The notes: generated from the sequence alone by a model not told the origin. DNA of 64,000 nt from Paraburkholderia ultramafica (GCF_902859915.1 NZ_CADIKK010000006.1:1-64000), one strand, 5' to 3'. Shown: positions 1 to 9,481, counted from the first letter of the stretch. Made by a program: numbers and translations.

Positions 1-71
1 GGACCGTGAAACGACTCCACGCCGATGATAGTGCGGATTGCCCGTGTGAAAGTAGGTAATCGTCAGGCTCC
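1..71 (+). rRNA. rrf: 5S ribosomal RNA, 3' part
   Basis: The window opens inside a 5S rRNA. The stretch containing GACCGTGAAACGACTCCACG and then GAAAGTAGGTAATCGTCAGG is the 3' half of a betaproteobacterial 5S rRNA, ending in the closing-helix strand GTCAGGCTCC. The 5' part and presumably the 23S and 16S genes lie before the window. The exact mature 3' end is an estimate. A rho-independent terminator follows, so this is the end of an rrn operon on the plus strand. Confidence 0.9.
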
Positions 72-85
72 CCAGCAGCAAGCAC

Positions 86-113
86 AAACCCCACCTGACC
101 CGGTGGGGTTTTT
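86..113 (+). terminator. rrn operon terminator
   Basis: A stem AACCCCACC (87-95) pairs with GGTGGGGTT (102-110) around a 6-nt loop and runs into a short T tract. It lies about 15 bases past the 5S rRNA and ends the rrn transcript. Confidence 0.85.
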
Positions 114-270
114 GCGTTTACGCGCTTCAACTGCGATCTTCAGTTTTGTGTGTCAAAGGTCGAAAACGAGGCCGCAAAAAAGCACCGCCATATTCTCCAC
201 TGCCTCGCAACGTATAGCCAGCGCACCATTTCCATCTGCCGACACGTCAGCCCTCGCTAAACGCGTCGCC

Positions 271-278
271 CTAATCAG
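271..278. repeat. left 8-bp direct repeat of the IS insertion
   Basis: CTAATCAG stands directly outside the left inverted repeat and recurs at 1763-1770 directly outside the right one. It is probably a target-site duplication. Typical IS5-group elements duplicate about 4 bp with a CTAA-like core, so the true duplication may be only the CTAA part. Confidence 0.65.
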
Positions 279-1762
279 TCGAGCCTGAACAACCCGGTGA
301 GCCTTATATGGCAAGGCTTTGAGGCCGAAATGGTGTTGTGGGAATTGCAGAGACCTGGCATATTGATGCGTGAATCCTGCAAATCCTGACGAGGTGCAGA
401 TGGGTCCGAAGACGCCTGTGACGGAACAAGATTTCTTCCGGCAACCGCTGCGAGAACAGATCAACCTGAAGCATCCGCTGGTGCGTCTGACTGATCTGAT
501 CGACTGGGAGCGGCTGGACGCATCGATGAGCGAGAGCTTCGTGTCGCACAAGGGGCGGCCGGCAACGTCACCGCGCCTGATTGCCGGGCTGTGTTGTATC
601 TGCAGCACGCGTTCGACCTGTCCGACGAAGAGGTGGTCTGGCAATGGGTGGAGAACCCGTATTGGCAGGTGTTCACCGGCGAAACCTATTTGCAAACCGA
701 ACCGCCGATCGACCCGTCGAGCCTGACGCGTTGGCGCAAGCAACTGGGCGAGGCAGGCATTGAGGAACTGCTGGCGGAAACGATTGAGGCCGCCAAACGT
801 GCCGGCGTGATCAAGGCGTCGAGCGTGAAGCGCGTGATCGTTGACACCACGGTCATGGAGAAAGCGATTGCCCATCCGACCGACTCACGATTGCTTGAAG
901 GGTGTCGCGAACACCTCGTGAAGGCCGCGGCGCGGCACGGACTGAAGCTCAGGCAGAACTACAACCGCGAAGCACCACCGCTTGCATTGCAGATTGGCCG
1001 CTACGCGCACGCGAAGCAGTTCAAACGAATGAGAAAGGCACTGCGCACGCTGCGCTCCCGGGTTGGTCGCGTCATGCGTGACGTGGAGCGACAGGCCGGC
1101 CAGGTGGGCGACAGCGGTCATGCGGCACTGCTGGAGCTGGTTGCCCGCACGAAGCGCATCCTGTCGCAAAAGCCGAAGGACAAGAACAAGCTCTATGCTC
1201 TCCACGCGCCGGAAGTTGAGTGTCTGGCCAAGGGACAGGCACGCATTCCTTACGAGTTCGGTGTGAAAGTGTCGATCACGACGACACACAAGGAAGGGCT
1301 GGTGGTCGGCATGCGCTCGATGCCGGGCAATCCGTACGACGGGCATACACTGGCTGAAGCGCTGGAACAGGCAGCGATCCTGAGTGACACGAAGCCCGAG
1401 GTGGTAATCGTGGATCGTGGTTACAAGGGTGTCGCCGTCGACGGCGTGAAGATCTACCACCCGGGTTTGCGGCGTGGCATCACACGCACACTACGCGCGC
1501 GATGATCAGGCGGCGCAGCGCAATCGAACCAGCCATCGGCCACATGAAAACAGACGGAAAACTCGATCGGAACTGGCTCAAAGGCGCGCTCGGCGATGCG
1601 ATGCACGCGGTGCTGTGCGGCGCAGGTCACAACCTGCGGATGATCCTGAGGAAGCTGCGGCTTCTTTGCGTCTTCGTTCTCGCCGCTGTGATCAACCGCC
1701 GGATTGCCGTCGACGTGATCGTGTGACGCCGGCGGAGCGACAAACGAATTGTTCAGGGCCGA
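279..1762 (+). mobile_element. IS5-family insertion sequence, degenerate
   Basis: A 1,484-bp element lies between imperfect 14-bp inverted repeats: TCGAGCCTGAACAA at 279-292 and the complement of TCGGCCCTGAACAA at 1749-1762 (12 of 14 match). Identical 8-bp direct repeats flank it. It carries one transposase gene of the IS5/DDE type, broken by two frameshifts, so it is probably unable to transpose unless helped in trans. It sits just past the end of an rrn operon, a common safe insertion zone. The family call is from the transposase; I cannot name the exact IS. Confidence 0.8.
400..1726 (+). pseudogene. IS5-family DDE transposase with two frameshifts
   Basis: Three consecutive frames make one transposase. 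Frame 1 starts at ATG 400 behind a GAGG Shine-Dalgarno and runs to about 590. Frame 2 runs from about 591 to 1505. Frame 3 runs from about 1495 to 1726. Each junction needs removal of 2 bases: an extra TG near 594 (CTGTGTTG) and an extra CG near 1499 (CGCGCGCGATG). Repaired, the gene would have exactly 441 codons. The DDE residues can be seen: VDTTVMEKAIAHPTDSRLL holds the first Asp, IVDRGYKG the second, and IEPAIGHMK the Glu. A GTG at 370 could extend the N-terminus but has a poorer context. Confidence 0.85.
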
Positions 1763-1770
1763 CTAATCAG
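1763..1770. repeat. right 8-bp direct repeat of the IS insertion
   Basis: CTAATCAG, identical to 271-278, abuts the right inverted repeat of the IS element. Confidence 0.65.
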
Positions 1771-1853
1771 CTAATGCCAAGCTCTGGCGCCGTATGAGTA
1801 CACAACTCAAGCGGCGACGCATCGCACTCTGCCTTAGGTCACACTGACTACCA

Positions 1854-3050
1854 CTACTTTTCCTCTCCGAGGAACCGTTGCGCCAGACGGACCCAATACG
1901 TCGAGCCGATCGGCAATAACTCGTCGTTAAAGTCATAGCTCGCGTTATGCAGCATACAGGGGCCCGCGCCATGTCCCGAGTCCCGGTGGCCGCCATCGCC
2001 GTTACCCAGAAATGCGTAACACCCCGGCTTTGCCAGCAGCATGAAAGAAAAGTCCTCGGCGCCCATTGTCGGTTCAACTGCGTCGTCGACATTTTCCGCT
2101 CCGACAATCTCCTTCATGACCATCGCAGCAAAACGGGCCTCCTCGCCACTGTTGACAGTCGGGGGATAGTTTCGGTGAAAGTGGATCGTGACAGAGCAAT
2201 CGTAGGCTTCGGCGGTACTCTCCGCGATTTTGCGCATGCGTGCTTCGATCAGATCGAGCGTTTCGGTGGTAAATGTTCGCACCGTCCCTGCAATCCAGGC
2301 ATCGTTCGGGACGACATTGACCGCGTCGCCCGTGTGAATCTGGGTGATCGACAGCACCGCGGTATCAAGCGGTTTCTTGTTCCGCGTGATGATGCTCTGC
2401 AGTCCGTTCGCAATCTGCACCGCCGTGAAGACGGGATCGCGGCCATTGTGCGGTAGGGCCGCGTGCGAGCCCACACCTTTGATTTCAATGCGAAATTCGT
2501 TGCTCGAGGCCATGATCGGACCTTCGGTCACGCCGAAGTGGCCTGCCGGCATGCCCGGCCAGTTATGAATGCCGAACACCGCATCTACTGGAAACTTCAC
2601 GAACAGGCCGTCGTCGATCATCGCCTGCGCACCGGCGCCGCCTTCTTCGGCCGGCTGGAAAATGAACACGATCGTGCCGTCGAACTCACCGTGCTTAACC
2701 AGATGCCGCGCCGCGCCGAGAAGCATCGCGGTATGTCCATCATGGCCGCATGCGTGCATTTTTCCGTCGTTTTTCGACCGGTGGTCGAAGCTGTTCAGCT
2801 CCTGAATCGGCAACGCGTCCATGTCGGCCCGCAGGCCAATGGAACGCAAGCTATTGCCGCGCTTCAGTATGCCGACTACGCCGGTTTTGCCTAAACCACG
2901 ATGAGTTTCAATACCCCAGGACTCCAGGGTCCTGGCAACGAGATCTGCCGTCGCCGTCTCTTCATAACGCAGTTCCGGATTGGCGTGGATCGTTCGTCGA
3001 AGAGTCTGAATTTCGCCGTGAGCGGCCTGGATTTCGGGGATCAGTTTCAT
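1854..3050 (-). CDS. M20-family amidohydrolase (hippurate hydrolase-like)
   Basis: Metal-dependent cytoplasmic hydrolase of the M20D group, which cleaves N-acyl amino acids or related amides. The protein has about 398 residues, typical of the family. Visible metal-site motifs are GLRADMDALP, HACGHDGH (near residue 98), QPAEEGGAGA with the catalytic Glu pair, and LHNASYDFNDE near the C-terminus. The lid/dimerisation insert follows GSHAALPH. I chose ATG at 3050 (MKLIPEIQ) because the longer frame starts at a TTG and adds 18 unconserved residues; neither start has a strong Shine-Dalgarno. The gene points toward the IS element and ends 84 bases from it. Substrate cannot be told from sequence; hippurate hydrolase, IAA-amino acid hydrolase or N-acyl-aminoacylase are all possible. 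Confidence 0.88.
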   Translation of the reverse strand: MKLIPEIQAAHGEIQTLRRTIHANPELRYEETATADLVARTLESWGIETHRGLGKTGVVGILKRGNSLRSIGLRADMDALPIQELNSFDHRSKNDGKMHACGHDGHTAMLLGAARHLVKHGEFDGTIVFIFQPAEEGGAGAQAMIDDGLFVKFPVDAVFGIHNWPGMPAGHFGVTEGPIMASSNEFRIEIKGVGSHAALPHNGRDPVFTAVQIANGLQSIITRNKKPLDTAVLSITQIHTGDAVNVVPNDAWIAGTVRTFTTETLDLIEARMRKIAESTAEAYDCSVTIHFHRNYPPTVNSGEEARFAAMVMKEIVGAENVDDAVEPTMGAEDFSFMLLAKPGCYAFLGNGDGGHRDSGHGAGPCMLHNASYDFNDELLPIGSTYWVRLAQRFLGEEK

Positions 3051-3235
3051 GATGGAGTGATGTTGCGCTTGTGCTTTGACTGGCGTGGGATTGCTCGGGG
3101 CCAAATCGGCCCGGGCACGGTGATAATCGATTCTACGCCGAAGGCAATTTTGGCGGCACCATCCAGGCTAACCGCCAATGGACGTAATAAAATCCCGCAC
3201 TACCCACTGCTTACTGCTCCCCCGACGGACTGCCG

Positions 3236-5314
3236 ATGAACGCCCCGACTGAATTCGCCCGCGCCGTGTGCCCGCACGATTGCCCTGATACCTGCGCGAT
3301 GCGTGTGACCGTCGAGAATGGCCGCGCGATCAAGGTTGTCGGCGACCCCGAGCATCCGCCAACACAAGGTGCGCTGTGTACAAAGGTCAGCCGCTATGCG
3401 GAGCGTGTGTACCATCCGCGGCGGTTGACTACGCCGATGAAGCGCGTCGGCCGCAAAGGCGAGGGCCGCTTCGAACCGATTACCTGGGACGAAGCGTTCG
3501 AACTCGCTGCCACCCACCTGTCGGAGATTGCACGCCGCGCGCCTGAGGCGACCCTGCCATACAGCTACGCCGGCACAATGGGCCTGGTTCAAGGCGACAG
3601 CATCGCGCAACGCTTCTTTCACAAGCTCGGCGCATCGCAACTGGACCGCACGATCTGCGCGGCGGCCGGCGCGGCAGGCTTGAAATACACGTATGGCGCG
3701 GGCATCGGCATGCACACCGGGTTTTTCGCCGAGAGCGAGGTGATCCTGATCTGGGGGGCGAATCCCATCGCGTCGAGTTTGCATTTCTGGACGCGCGCCC
3801 AGGAAGCCAAGCGTCGCGGCGCGCGTCTGATCGCAATCGATCCGTACCGCTCGCTGACGGCCGAAAAATGCCACCAGCACATTGCACTGAAGCCCGGCAC
3901 CGATGGCGCTTTAGCGCTCGGCATGATGAATGTGCTGGTCACGGAAAATCTGCTCGATCACGCCTACATTGCGGCTCATACGTTGGGTTTCGCTGAGCTG
4001 AAGGCGCGTGCGCTCAGCTATCCGCCGTCGCGGGTCAGCGAGATTTGCGGTATTGAAGAGCAGGTGATCGTCGATCTTGCGCGACTTTACGGCAGCACGA
4101 AGAAGGCCGCGATTCGCATGAACTATGGTTTGCAACGGGTGCGCGGCGGCGGTAATGCCGTGCGCGCGATCGCTTGCCTGCCGTCGCTGACAGGCGCATG
4201 GCGCGAGAGAGCGGGCGGTGCGCTGCTGTCATCGGGTGGATGGGCTCCGGTCGACTCGCATGCGCTGCAGCGTCCCGACCTGATGCCGGGTTGGCCGGCC
4301 AAGGCAAGCCGCGTCATCAATATGAACGCGATCGGCGATGCACTTCTGCATCCGGGCGACGCCGCGTTCGGCCCCAAGATCGAAGCAATCGTCGTCTACA
4401 ACTCGAATCCCGTTGCCGTCGCGCCGGACTCCGAGCGAGTCGCGGCGGGGTTTGCGCGTGAAGACCTGTTCACCATCGTCCTCGAGCATTTTCAAACCGA
4501 CACAGCGGACTACGCCGATCTGCTTTTGCCCGCTACGACGCAGCTCGAACATCTCGACGTGCACAAGTCGTACGGGCACACGCACGTGATGCTCAACTTG
4601 CCGGCAATCGACCCGGTCGGCGACGCACGTCCGAACACGGAGATATTCCGCGGGCTCGCACGCCAGATGGGATTCGACGAGCCGGCGCTGTTCGAAAGCG
4701 ACGAAACCGTCGCTCAAGCCGCGTTCCACTGGCAAGACACGACGCTCGAAGGTGTGGACTGGGAGACACTGAAGAAAACCGGCTGGGCGAAACTGAATCT
4801 GCCCGACGCGCCTTTCGCCGACGGCGGCTTCCGGACACCGTCTGGCAAATGCGAGTTCTACAGCGAGCGCCTCGCGCAACAAGGCCGCGATCCGTTGCCG
4901 GACTATCTGCCGCCCCACGAATCGGCTGATGGCGCGCCCGAACTCGCCGCCCGCTACCCGCTCGCGATGATTTCGCCGCCCGCCCGCAACTTCCTGAACA
5001 GCACCTTCGTGAACATCGAAAGTTTGCGCGCGACGGAAGGTGAGCCGCACCTGGACATACACCCTGCGGACGCTCACGCACGAGACATCATCGACGGCGC
5101 TCAGGTGCGCATCTTCAACGATCGGGGCTCGATGCAGGCGCGCGCCCGCGTCACCGACAAAGCACGCGCAGGGCTCGTCGTCGGTCTGTCGATCTGGTGG
5201 AAGAAGCTCGCGCCGGACGGTCGCAATGCGAACCAGGTGACTAGCCAGGCGCTCACCGATCTGGGCGGATCGGCCACTTTCTACGACTGCCTCGTCGAAG
5301 TCGAGCGCGCCTGA
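3236..5314 (+). CDS. molybdopterin-containing oxidoreductase
   Basis: Member of the Mo-bisPGD oxidoreductase superfamily, 692 residues. The N-terminus carries the 4Fe-4S cysteines C12, C16, C20 and C48 (CPHDCPDTC, then GALCTK), followed by the molybdopterin oxidoreductase core and a C-terminal dinucleotide-binding domain. A Cys in the TICAAAGAAG segment is a candidate Mo ligand. There is no twin-arginine signal peptide, so it is probably cytoplasmic. No electron-transfer or membrane subunit lies beside it and no cofactor gene is near. It resembles the stand-alone oxidoreductases found in many betaproteobacteria, whose substrates are mostly unknown. It is divergent from the M20 gene. Confidence 0.88.
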   Translation: MNAPTEFARAVCPHDCPDTCAMRVTVENGRAIKVVGDPEHPPTQGALCTKVSRYAERVYHPRRLTTPMKRVGRKGEGRFEPITWDEAFELAATHLSEIARRAPEATLPYSYAGTMGLVQGDSIAQRFFHKLGASQLDRTICAAAGAAGLKYTYGAGIGMHTGFFAESEVILIWGANPIASSLHFWTRAQEAKRRGARLIAIDPYRSLTAEKCHQHIALKPGTDGALALGMMNVLVTENLLDHAYIAAHTLGFAELKARALSYPPSRVSEICGIEEQVIVDLARLYGSTKKAAIRMNYGLQRVRGGGNAVRAIACLPSLTGAWRERAGGALLSSGGWAPVDSHALQRPDLMPGWPAKASRVINMNAIGDALLHPGDAAFGPKIEAIVVYNSNPVAVAPDSERVAAGFAREDLFTIVLEHFQTDTADYADLLLPATTQLEHLDVHKSYGHTHVMLNLPAIDPVGDARPNTEIFRGLARQMGFDEPALFESDETVAQAAFHWQDTTLEGVDWETLKKTGWAKLNLPDAPFADGGFRTPSGKCEFYSERLAQQGRDPLPDYLPPHESADGAPELAARYPLAMISPPARNFLNSTFVNIESLRATEGEPHLDIHPADAHARDIIDGAQVRIFNDRGSMQARARVTDKARAGLVVGLSIWWKKLAPDGRNANQVTSQALTDLGGSATFYDCLVEVERA

Positions 5315-5460
5315 AACACGCTAAAAACCCCCGCAGCGCTCGCTCCTCGCAGGTTCGAGGCTGCAGTCTAACCCAGCCGCTTTTCGCAAATAGCAACGAT
5401 GCGCCCATGCTACGATGCGCGTTTAGCACGACCATTCGAAAATAAATCAGGAGACGCTGC

Positions 5461-7134
5461 ATGGACAAAATCTGGCTGAAATCTTATCCGCCCGGCGTTC
5501 CCGCAGAGATAGACGCGACCCGTTATTCGTCGATTGCCGACCTGCTCGAAGAAGCCTTTCGCGAACATCGCGCCAAGCCGGCGTTTGTCTGCATGGGCAA
5601 GGAGATCAGCTACGACGAGCTCGACGCGCTTTCGCGCAAGCTGGCTGCGTGGTTTCAGTCGAAGGGCCTTGTCCGCGGCGCGCGCATCGCGATCATGATG
5701 CCGAACGTGCTGCAATATCCGGTGGCGATCGCCGCGATCCTGCGCGCGGGCTACGTGGTCGTGAACGTGAATCCGCTTTACACGCCGCGCGAACTCGAAC
5801 ATCAACTGAAGGACAGCGGCGCGGAAGCGATCATCCTGCTGGAAAACTTCGCGGTGACGCTGCAGGCCATCGTGCGCAACACCGCGATCGAGCATGTCGT
5901 CGTTGCGGCGATGGGTGATCTGATGGGAATCAAGGGCCCGCTGGTCAACTTCGTCGTGCGCAAGATGAAGAAGATGGTGCCGGCGTGGGATCTGCCGGGT
6001 CACGTCAAATTCAACGCCGCGATCTCGGAAGGCGGCCGCCAGAGTTTCAAGCCGGTTCAGCAAAGTCCGGACGACGTCGCTTTTCTCCAGTACACGGGCG
6101 GAACGACCGGCGTGGCCAAGGGCGCGACGCTGCTGCATCGGAACCTGATCGCCAACGTCTTGCAGTCGGAAGTCTGGCTCAATCCGGTTCGCGCGAACCG
6201 CGCGGACATCGATCAGTTCATCACGGTCGTTGCGCTGCCGCTTTATCACGTGTTTGCGCTGACCGTGTGCGGGCTGCTGACGATCCGCACCGGCGGCCTC
6301 GGCGTGCTGATTCCGAATCCGCGCGACATTCCCGGCATGATCAAGTCGCTGGAAGGTTATGCGATCACGACGATCCCCGCAGTCAACACGCTGTATAACG
6401 CGATGTTGAACAGCCCGGACTTCCACAAACTCAACTTCTCGAAGCTGCTTACCGCGAACGGCGGCGGGATGGCGGTGCAGGAGGCCGTTGCAAAACGCTG
6501 GTACGAGCTGACGCACACGCCGATCGTCGAAGGCTACGGGCTGTCGGAGACGTCGCCGTGCGTGACCTGCAATCCGGTCACTGTCACCGAATACAGTGGG
6601 ACGATCGGTCTGCCGCTGCCGTCCACGGAAGTGTCGATTCGGGACGACGATGGCAACGAAGTGCCGCTCGGTCAGCCGGGAGAAATCTGCATTCGTGGTC
6701 CGCAGGTGATGGCGGGCTACTGGAACCGGCCGGACGAAACCGCCAAGGTGATGACGCCTGACGGCTACTTCAAATCGGGCGACGTCGGCTTGATGAACGA
6801 AGGCGGCTTCGTCAAGATTGTCGACCGCAAGAAGGACATGATTCTGGTGTCCGGCTTCAACGTCTATCCGAACGAAATCGAAGACGTGGTCGCCAGGTTG
6901 CCGGGCGTGTTCGAAGTCGCCGCGGTCGGCGTGCCGGACCAGCATTCGGGCGAGGCGGTGAAGCTGTTCGTCGTGAAGAAGGACCAGGCGCTAACCGACG
7001 CCGACATCTTCGCGTACTGCAAAACGCAATTGACCGGCTATAAGCGGCCCAAGATCGTCGAATTTCGCACGGAGCTGCCGAAGAGCAACGTCGGCAAGAT
7101 CCTGCGCCGCGAGCTGCGCGATGGGCGGGTTTGA
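5461..7134 (+). CDS. fadD: long-chain fatty acid-CoA ligase
   Basis: AMP-forming acyl-CoA synthetase, 557 residues, which activates fatty acids with ATP and CoA for beta-oxidation or lipid synthesis, probably at the inner membrane face. Visible are the P-loop YTGGTTGVAKGA from residue 211, the A5 motif VEGYGLSETSP, and KSGDVGLMNEGGFVKIVDRK with DMILVSGFNVYP near residues 439-470. The C-terminal catalytic-lysine segment is KSNVGKILRREL. The start is set by AGGAG at 5449-5453, seven bases before the ATG. It ends before a strong terminator at 7192. The length and motifs match FadD better than medium-chain or acetyl-CoA synthetases. Confidence 0.92.
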   Translation: MDKIWLKSYPPGVPAEIDATRYSSIADLLEEAFREHRAKPAFVCMGKEISYDELDALSRKLAAWFQSKGLVRGARIAIMMPNVLQYPVAIAAILRAGYVVVNVNPLYTPRELEHQLKDSGAEAIILLENFAVTLQAIVRNTAIEHVVVAAMGDLMGIKGPLVNFVVRKMKKMVPAWDLPGHVKFNAAISEGGRQSFKPVQQSPDDVAFLQYTGGTTGVAKGATLLHRNLIANVLQSEVWLNPVRANRADIDQFITVVALPLYHVFALTVCGLLTIRTGGLGVLIPNPRDIPGMIKSLEGYAITTIPAVNTLYNAMLNSPDFHKLNFSKLLTANGGGMAVQEAVAKRWYELTHTPIVEGYGLSETSPCVTCNPVTVTEYSGTIGLPLPSTEVSIRDDDGNEVPLGQPGEICIRGPQVMAGYWNRPDETAKVMTPDGYFKSGDVGLMNEGGFVKIVDRKKDMILVSGFNVYPNEIEDVVARLPGVFEVAAVGVPDQHSGEAVKLFVVKKDQALTDADIFAYCKTQLTGYKRPKIVEFRTELPKSNVGKILRRELRDGRV

Positions 7135-7191
7135 GCGCATTAAGCTCCTGATGCCGCACGAAGTCGGTACGAAGTAACGCATAGAAAAAAG

Positions 7192-7229
7192 AGAAAAGCC
7201 CGGCAGACGAAAGTCTGCCGGGCTTTTCT
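7192..7229. terminator. terminator after fadD
   Basis: A perfect 17-bp stem AGAAAAGCCCGGCAGAC (7192-7208) with loop GAAA and its complement (7213-7229), with A and T tracts on both sides, so it can work in both directions. It lies 57 bases past the fadD stop. Confidence 0.92.
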
Positions 7230-7300
7230 CTTTACGCTGATCGCCAGGGCTATGCAATAAATCACAACCAGCCAGACGAACCGCGCAGCCCGCCATAAAA

Positions 7301-7322
7301 AAAGGCGCCCGAAGGCGCCTTT
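7301..7322 (-). terminator. terminator of the porin gene
   Basis: Stem AAAGGCGCC (7301-7309), loop CGAA, stem GGCGCCTTT (7314-7322), followed on the minus strand by a run of T (A run at 7297-7303 on the plus strand). It sits 27 bases past the porin stop. Confidence 0.9.
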
Positions 7323-7348
7323 GAGGCAAACTGCGTTTTTACGACTTA

Positions 7349-8539
7349 TTAGAACTTGTGGCGGATGCCGACGCGAGCCGCGACCTGGTTGCTGGTCGTC
7401 GAACCCGTCAGGCCGTTGATGCCTGCCGTTGCGTTGACCGTAGCGCCCGCCTGGTTGAGCGTTTGGCCCAGAGCGTGCTGGTACACGCCGATCACGTAGA
7501 CGTCGGTACGCTTGGACAGGAAGTAGTCCACACCGAGCGAGCCCTGGTGGTACTGAGCGCGCGATGCGCCGTTGATTTCCGCGCCGCGCGTGTAGTCATA
7601 CGCTGCGCCGACCAGCAATGCCGGGGTCAACTGGTACTTGAAGTTGATTTCGCCGTTGTTGAACGTAGCCGATTGCCCGGTGAACGGCGACGCGAACGTT
7701 TTGCCCAGGTTGGCGAAGCGGATGTTCGAGTACGTCAAGCCGACCGTTGCCGCGCCGAACGTGTACGAACCGCCCGCACCGACCACCTGGTACGTGTTAG
7801 CCGACGTGAAGCCACCGTAGATCGGGTTCGTCACAGCAGCAGCAGGCGCTGCAATCGTACCGCCGTTGTTGAACAGGCCGCCCGAAGCTGCCGGCGTACG
7901 TGCGTTCAGGTAGCCAACGCCCAACGCCAGAGGACCGTTGTTGTAGCCAGCGCCCAACGACCAGATCTGGTTGCCCGTGAAGTTGCCTGCCTGGCCGCCG
8001 AGGCTGTACGTGCCGCCGAACGTGAGGCCGCTGTAGTTCGCGCTCGTGAACTTGACCGTGTTGTTGGTGCGGTACGCGTTGTTGAAGTTGTCGATGTCGC
8101 CCGGGTGAGCAGCGATGTAGCCGCCCCACTGGTCGCCGGCTTCAAACGGACCGACGTAGTCGACCACGGAATCGTACTGACGACCCAGCGTGACCGTGCC
8201 GAACTGGCTCGACAGGCCGACGTAAGCTTGACGGCCGAACATCAGGCCGCCTTGACCCAGCTTGCCGTTCGTCACGTCAAAGCCGTTTTCCAACACGAAC
8301 AGGGCCTTCAGACCGCCACCCAGATCTTCCGTGCCGCGCAGGCCGAAACGCGAGCCTTGCATGACGCCACTGCTCATGGCGTACTGCTGGTAGCCGCCGG
8401 GGGTTTTGCTGCCGGCGCCGGCGTTGTTGTTAAAGGTGATACCTACGTCAATGATGCCGTACAGGGTCACGCTGCTCTGAGCATGTGCGACGCCTGCGAA
8501 CGCGCCCAATGCTGCGAGAGCGAGAAGCGACTTTTTCAT
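7349..8539 (-). CDS. outer-membrane porin (Gram-negative trimeric type)
   Basis: General diffusion porin, 396-residue precursor. The signal peptide MKKSLLALAALGAFAGVAHA is followed by the mature start QSSVTLYGIID, the hallmark of Burkholderia OpcP/Omp38-type porins (Porin_4). The body has the alternating pattern of a 16-strand beta barrel, and the C-terminus GIRHKF ends in the Phe needed for outer-membrane assembly. The ATG at 8539 was chosen because GGAG lies 7-10 bases upstream and the signal peptide begins there; the frame is open further upstream without reason. The substrate range cannot be read from sequence. A palindrome in the upstream region may be part of its control. Confidence 0.93.
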   Translation of the reverse strand: MKKSLLALAALGAFAGVAHAQSSVTLYGIIDVGITFNNNAGAGSKTPGGYQQYAMSSGVMQGSRFGLRGTEDLGGGLKALFVLENGFDVTNGKLGQGGLMFGRQAYVGLSSQFGTVTLGRQYDSVVDYVGPFEAGDQWGGYIAAHPGDIDNFNNAYRTNNTVKFTSANYSGLTFGGTYSLGGQAGNFTGNQIWSLGAGYNNGPLALGVGYLNARTPAASGGLFNNGGTIAAPAAAVTNPIYGGFTSANTYQVVGAGGSYTFGAATVGLTYSNIRFANLGKTFASPFTGQSATFNNGEINFKYQLTPALLVGAAYDYTRGAEINGASRAQYHQGSLGVDYFLSKRTDVYVIGVYQHALGQTLNQAGATVNATAGINGLTGSTTSNQVAARVGIRHKF

Positions 8540-8842
8540 CGAATGATCTCCAAGGATTACGAATCTTTTGTACAAGGCGAATATTTATCTAGCGTTGAGG
8601 CCTTGCTTGTCCAACTTCGCGAGAAGTTGCCACGTAATGTAACAAAAGGCATACATGGCACAAAGAAAAAGGAGGTGGCCAGGAAGGCTCCTGTTTCGTT
8701 TACGCAACATGGTCTAGAATCAAAAATTGGCCGCCCAATTCATGCGGATTAAAGGTCGCGGTACAGCTGGTTTTTCCCCGCAAAACCTTGTCGGGCGTAC
8801 CTGCCGGATCGATGAAGCGGTTACCGAATCAGGGAGTACTTA
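8540..8842. other. divergent intergenic region between porin and coq7
   Basis: About 300 bases without a gene. On the minus strand TTGGAC (complement of 8607-8612) and TAGATA, 17 bases apart, make a weak candidate porin promoter. A 7-bp inverted repeat CAACTTC-GCGA-GAAGTTG (8612-8629) overlaps the proposed -35. Nothing else stands out. Confidence 0.4.
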
Positions 8843-9481
8843 ATGTTTCTGGACGAGTTGATTAGCGAGTTTGATAGGGGTTTACGCTCAATGACCGGGG
8901 TGTCGCGGATGAGTCGTCCGCTGCCCGTGCCGCAAGAATCGGCGGTCATGGCGCAGGCGCCCGAACTCTCACCGGCGGAGCGTGCGCACGCGGCCGGCTT
9001 GATGCGCGTAAACCACGTCGGCGAGGTATGCGCGCAGGCGCTTTACCAGGCTCAGAAACTCTCGACCCGATCGCCAACGTTACGCGCGCTGTTCAATCAC
9101 GCCGCCGTCGAGGAAGAAGATCACCTCGCGTGGACCGCCAAACGGCTCGCAGCACTCGACTCGCGTCCCAGTCTGTTGAACCCGCTTTGGTACACCGGCG
9201 CGCTGGCGATCGGCCTCGCGGCGGGGCGCATGGGCGACCGCGTCAGCCTCGGCTTCATGGCCGAAACCGAGCGCCAGGTGGAGCAGCATCTCGACAGCCA
9301 CCTGGACCAGTTGCCGGCCGCCGATCACGAGTCGCGCGCGATCGTCGAGCAGATGCGCGTGGATGAAGTGGAGCACGGCAAAGCCGCCACGGACGCTGGC
9401 GGCATCGAGTTGCCGTTCCCCGCGCGTGCGCTGATGCGCGCGGTGTCGAAAGTCATGACCCGGACCGCCTATTACATATAA
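8843..9481 (+). CDS. coq7: demethoxyubiquinone hydroxylase Coq7
   Basis: Non-heme di-iron monooxygenase that adds the last ring hydroxyl in ubiquinone synthesis, membrane-associated. The 212-residue protein has the diagnostic di-iron carboxylate pattern: E61 in [14 protein letters not shown]91-x-x-H94 in VEEEDHLAW, and the second pair in [10 protein letters not shown] and DEVEHG. The flat hydrophobic helix [17 protein letters not shown] lies between the two halves. Burkholderia and related bacteria use Coq7 where E. coli uses UbiF. It is a single gene on the plus strand, preceded by GGGAGTACTTA. Confidence 0.95.
   Translation: MFLDELISEFDRGLRSMTGVSRMSRPLPVPQESAVMAQAPELSPAERAHAAGLMRVNHVGEVCAQALYQAQKLSTRSPTLRALFNHAAVEEEDHLAWTAKRLAALDSRPSLLNPLWYTGALAIGLAAGRMGDRVSLGFMAETERQVEQHLDSHLDQLPAADHESRAIVEQMRVDEVEHGKAATDAGGIELPFPARALMRAVSKVMTRTAYYI

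Noticed and set aside
153..875. A 240-codon minus-strand frame over the left part of the IS
   Set aside because: Antisense of the transposase; translation shows no known family.
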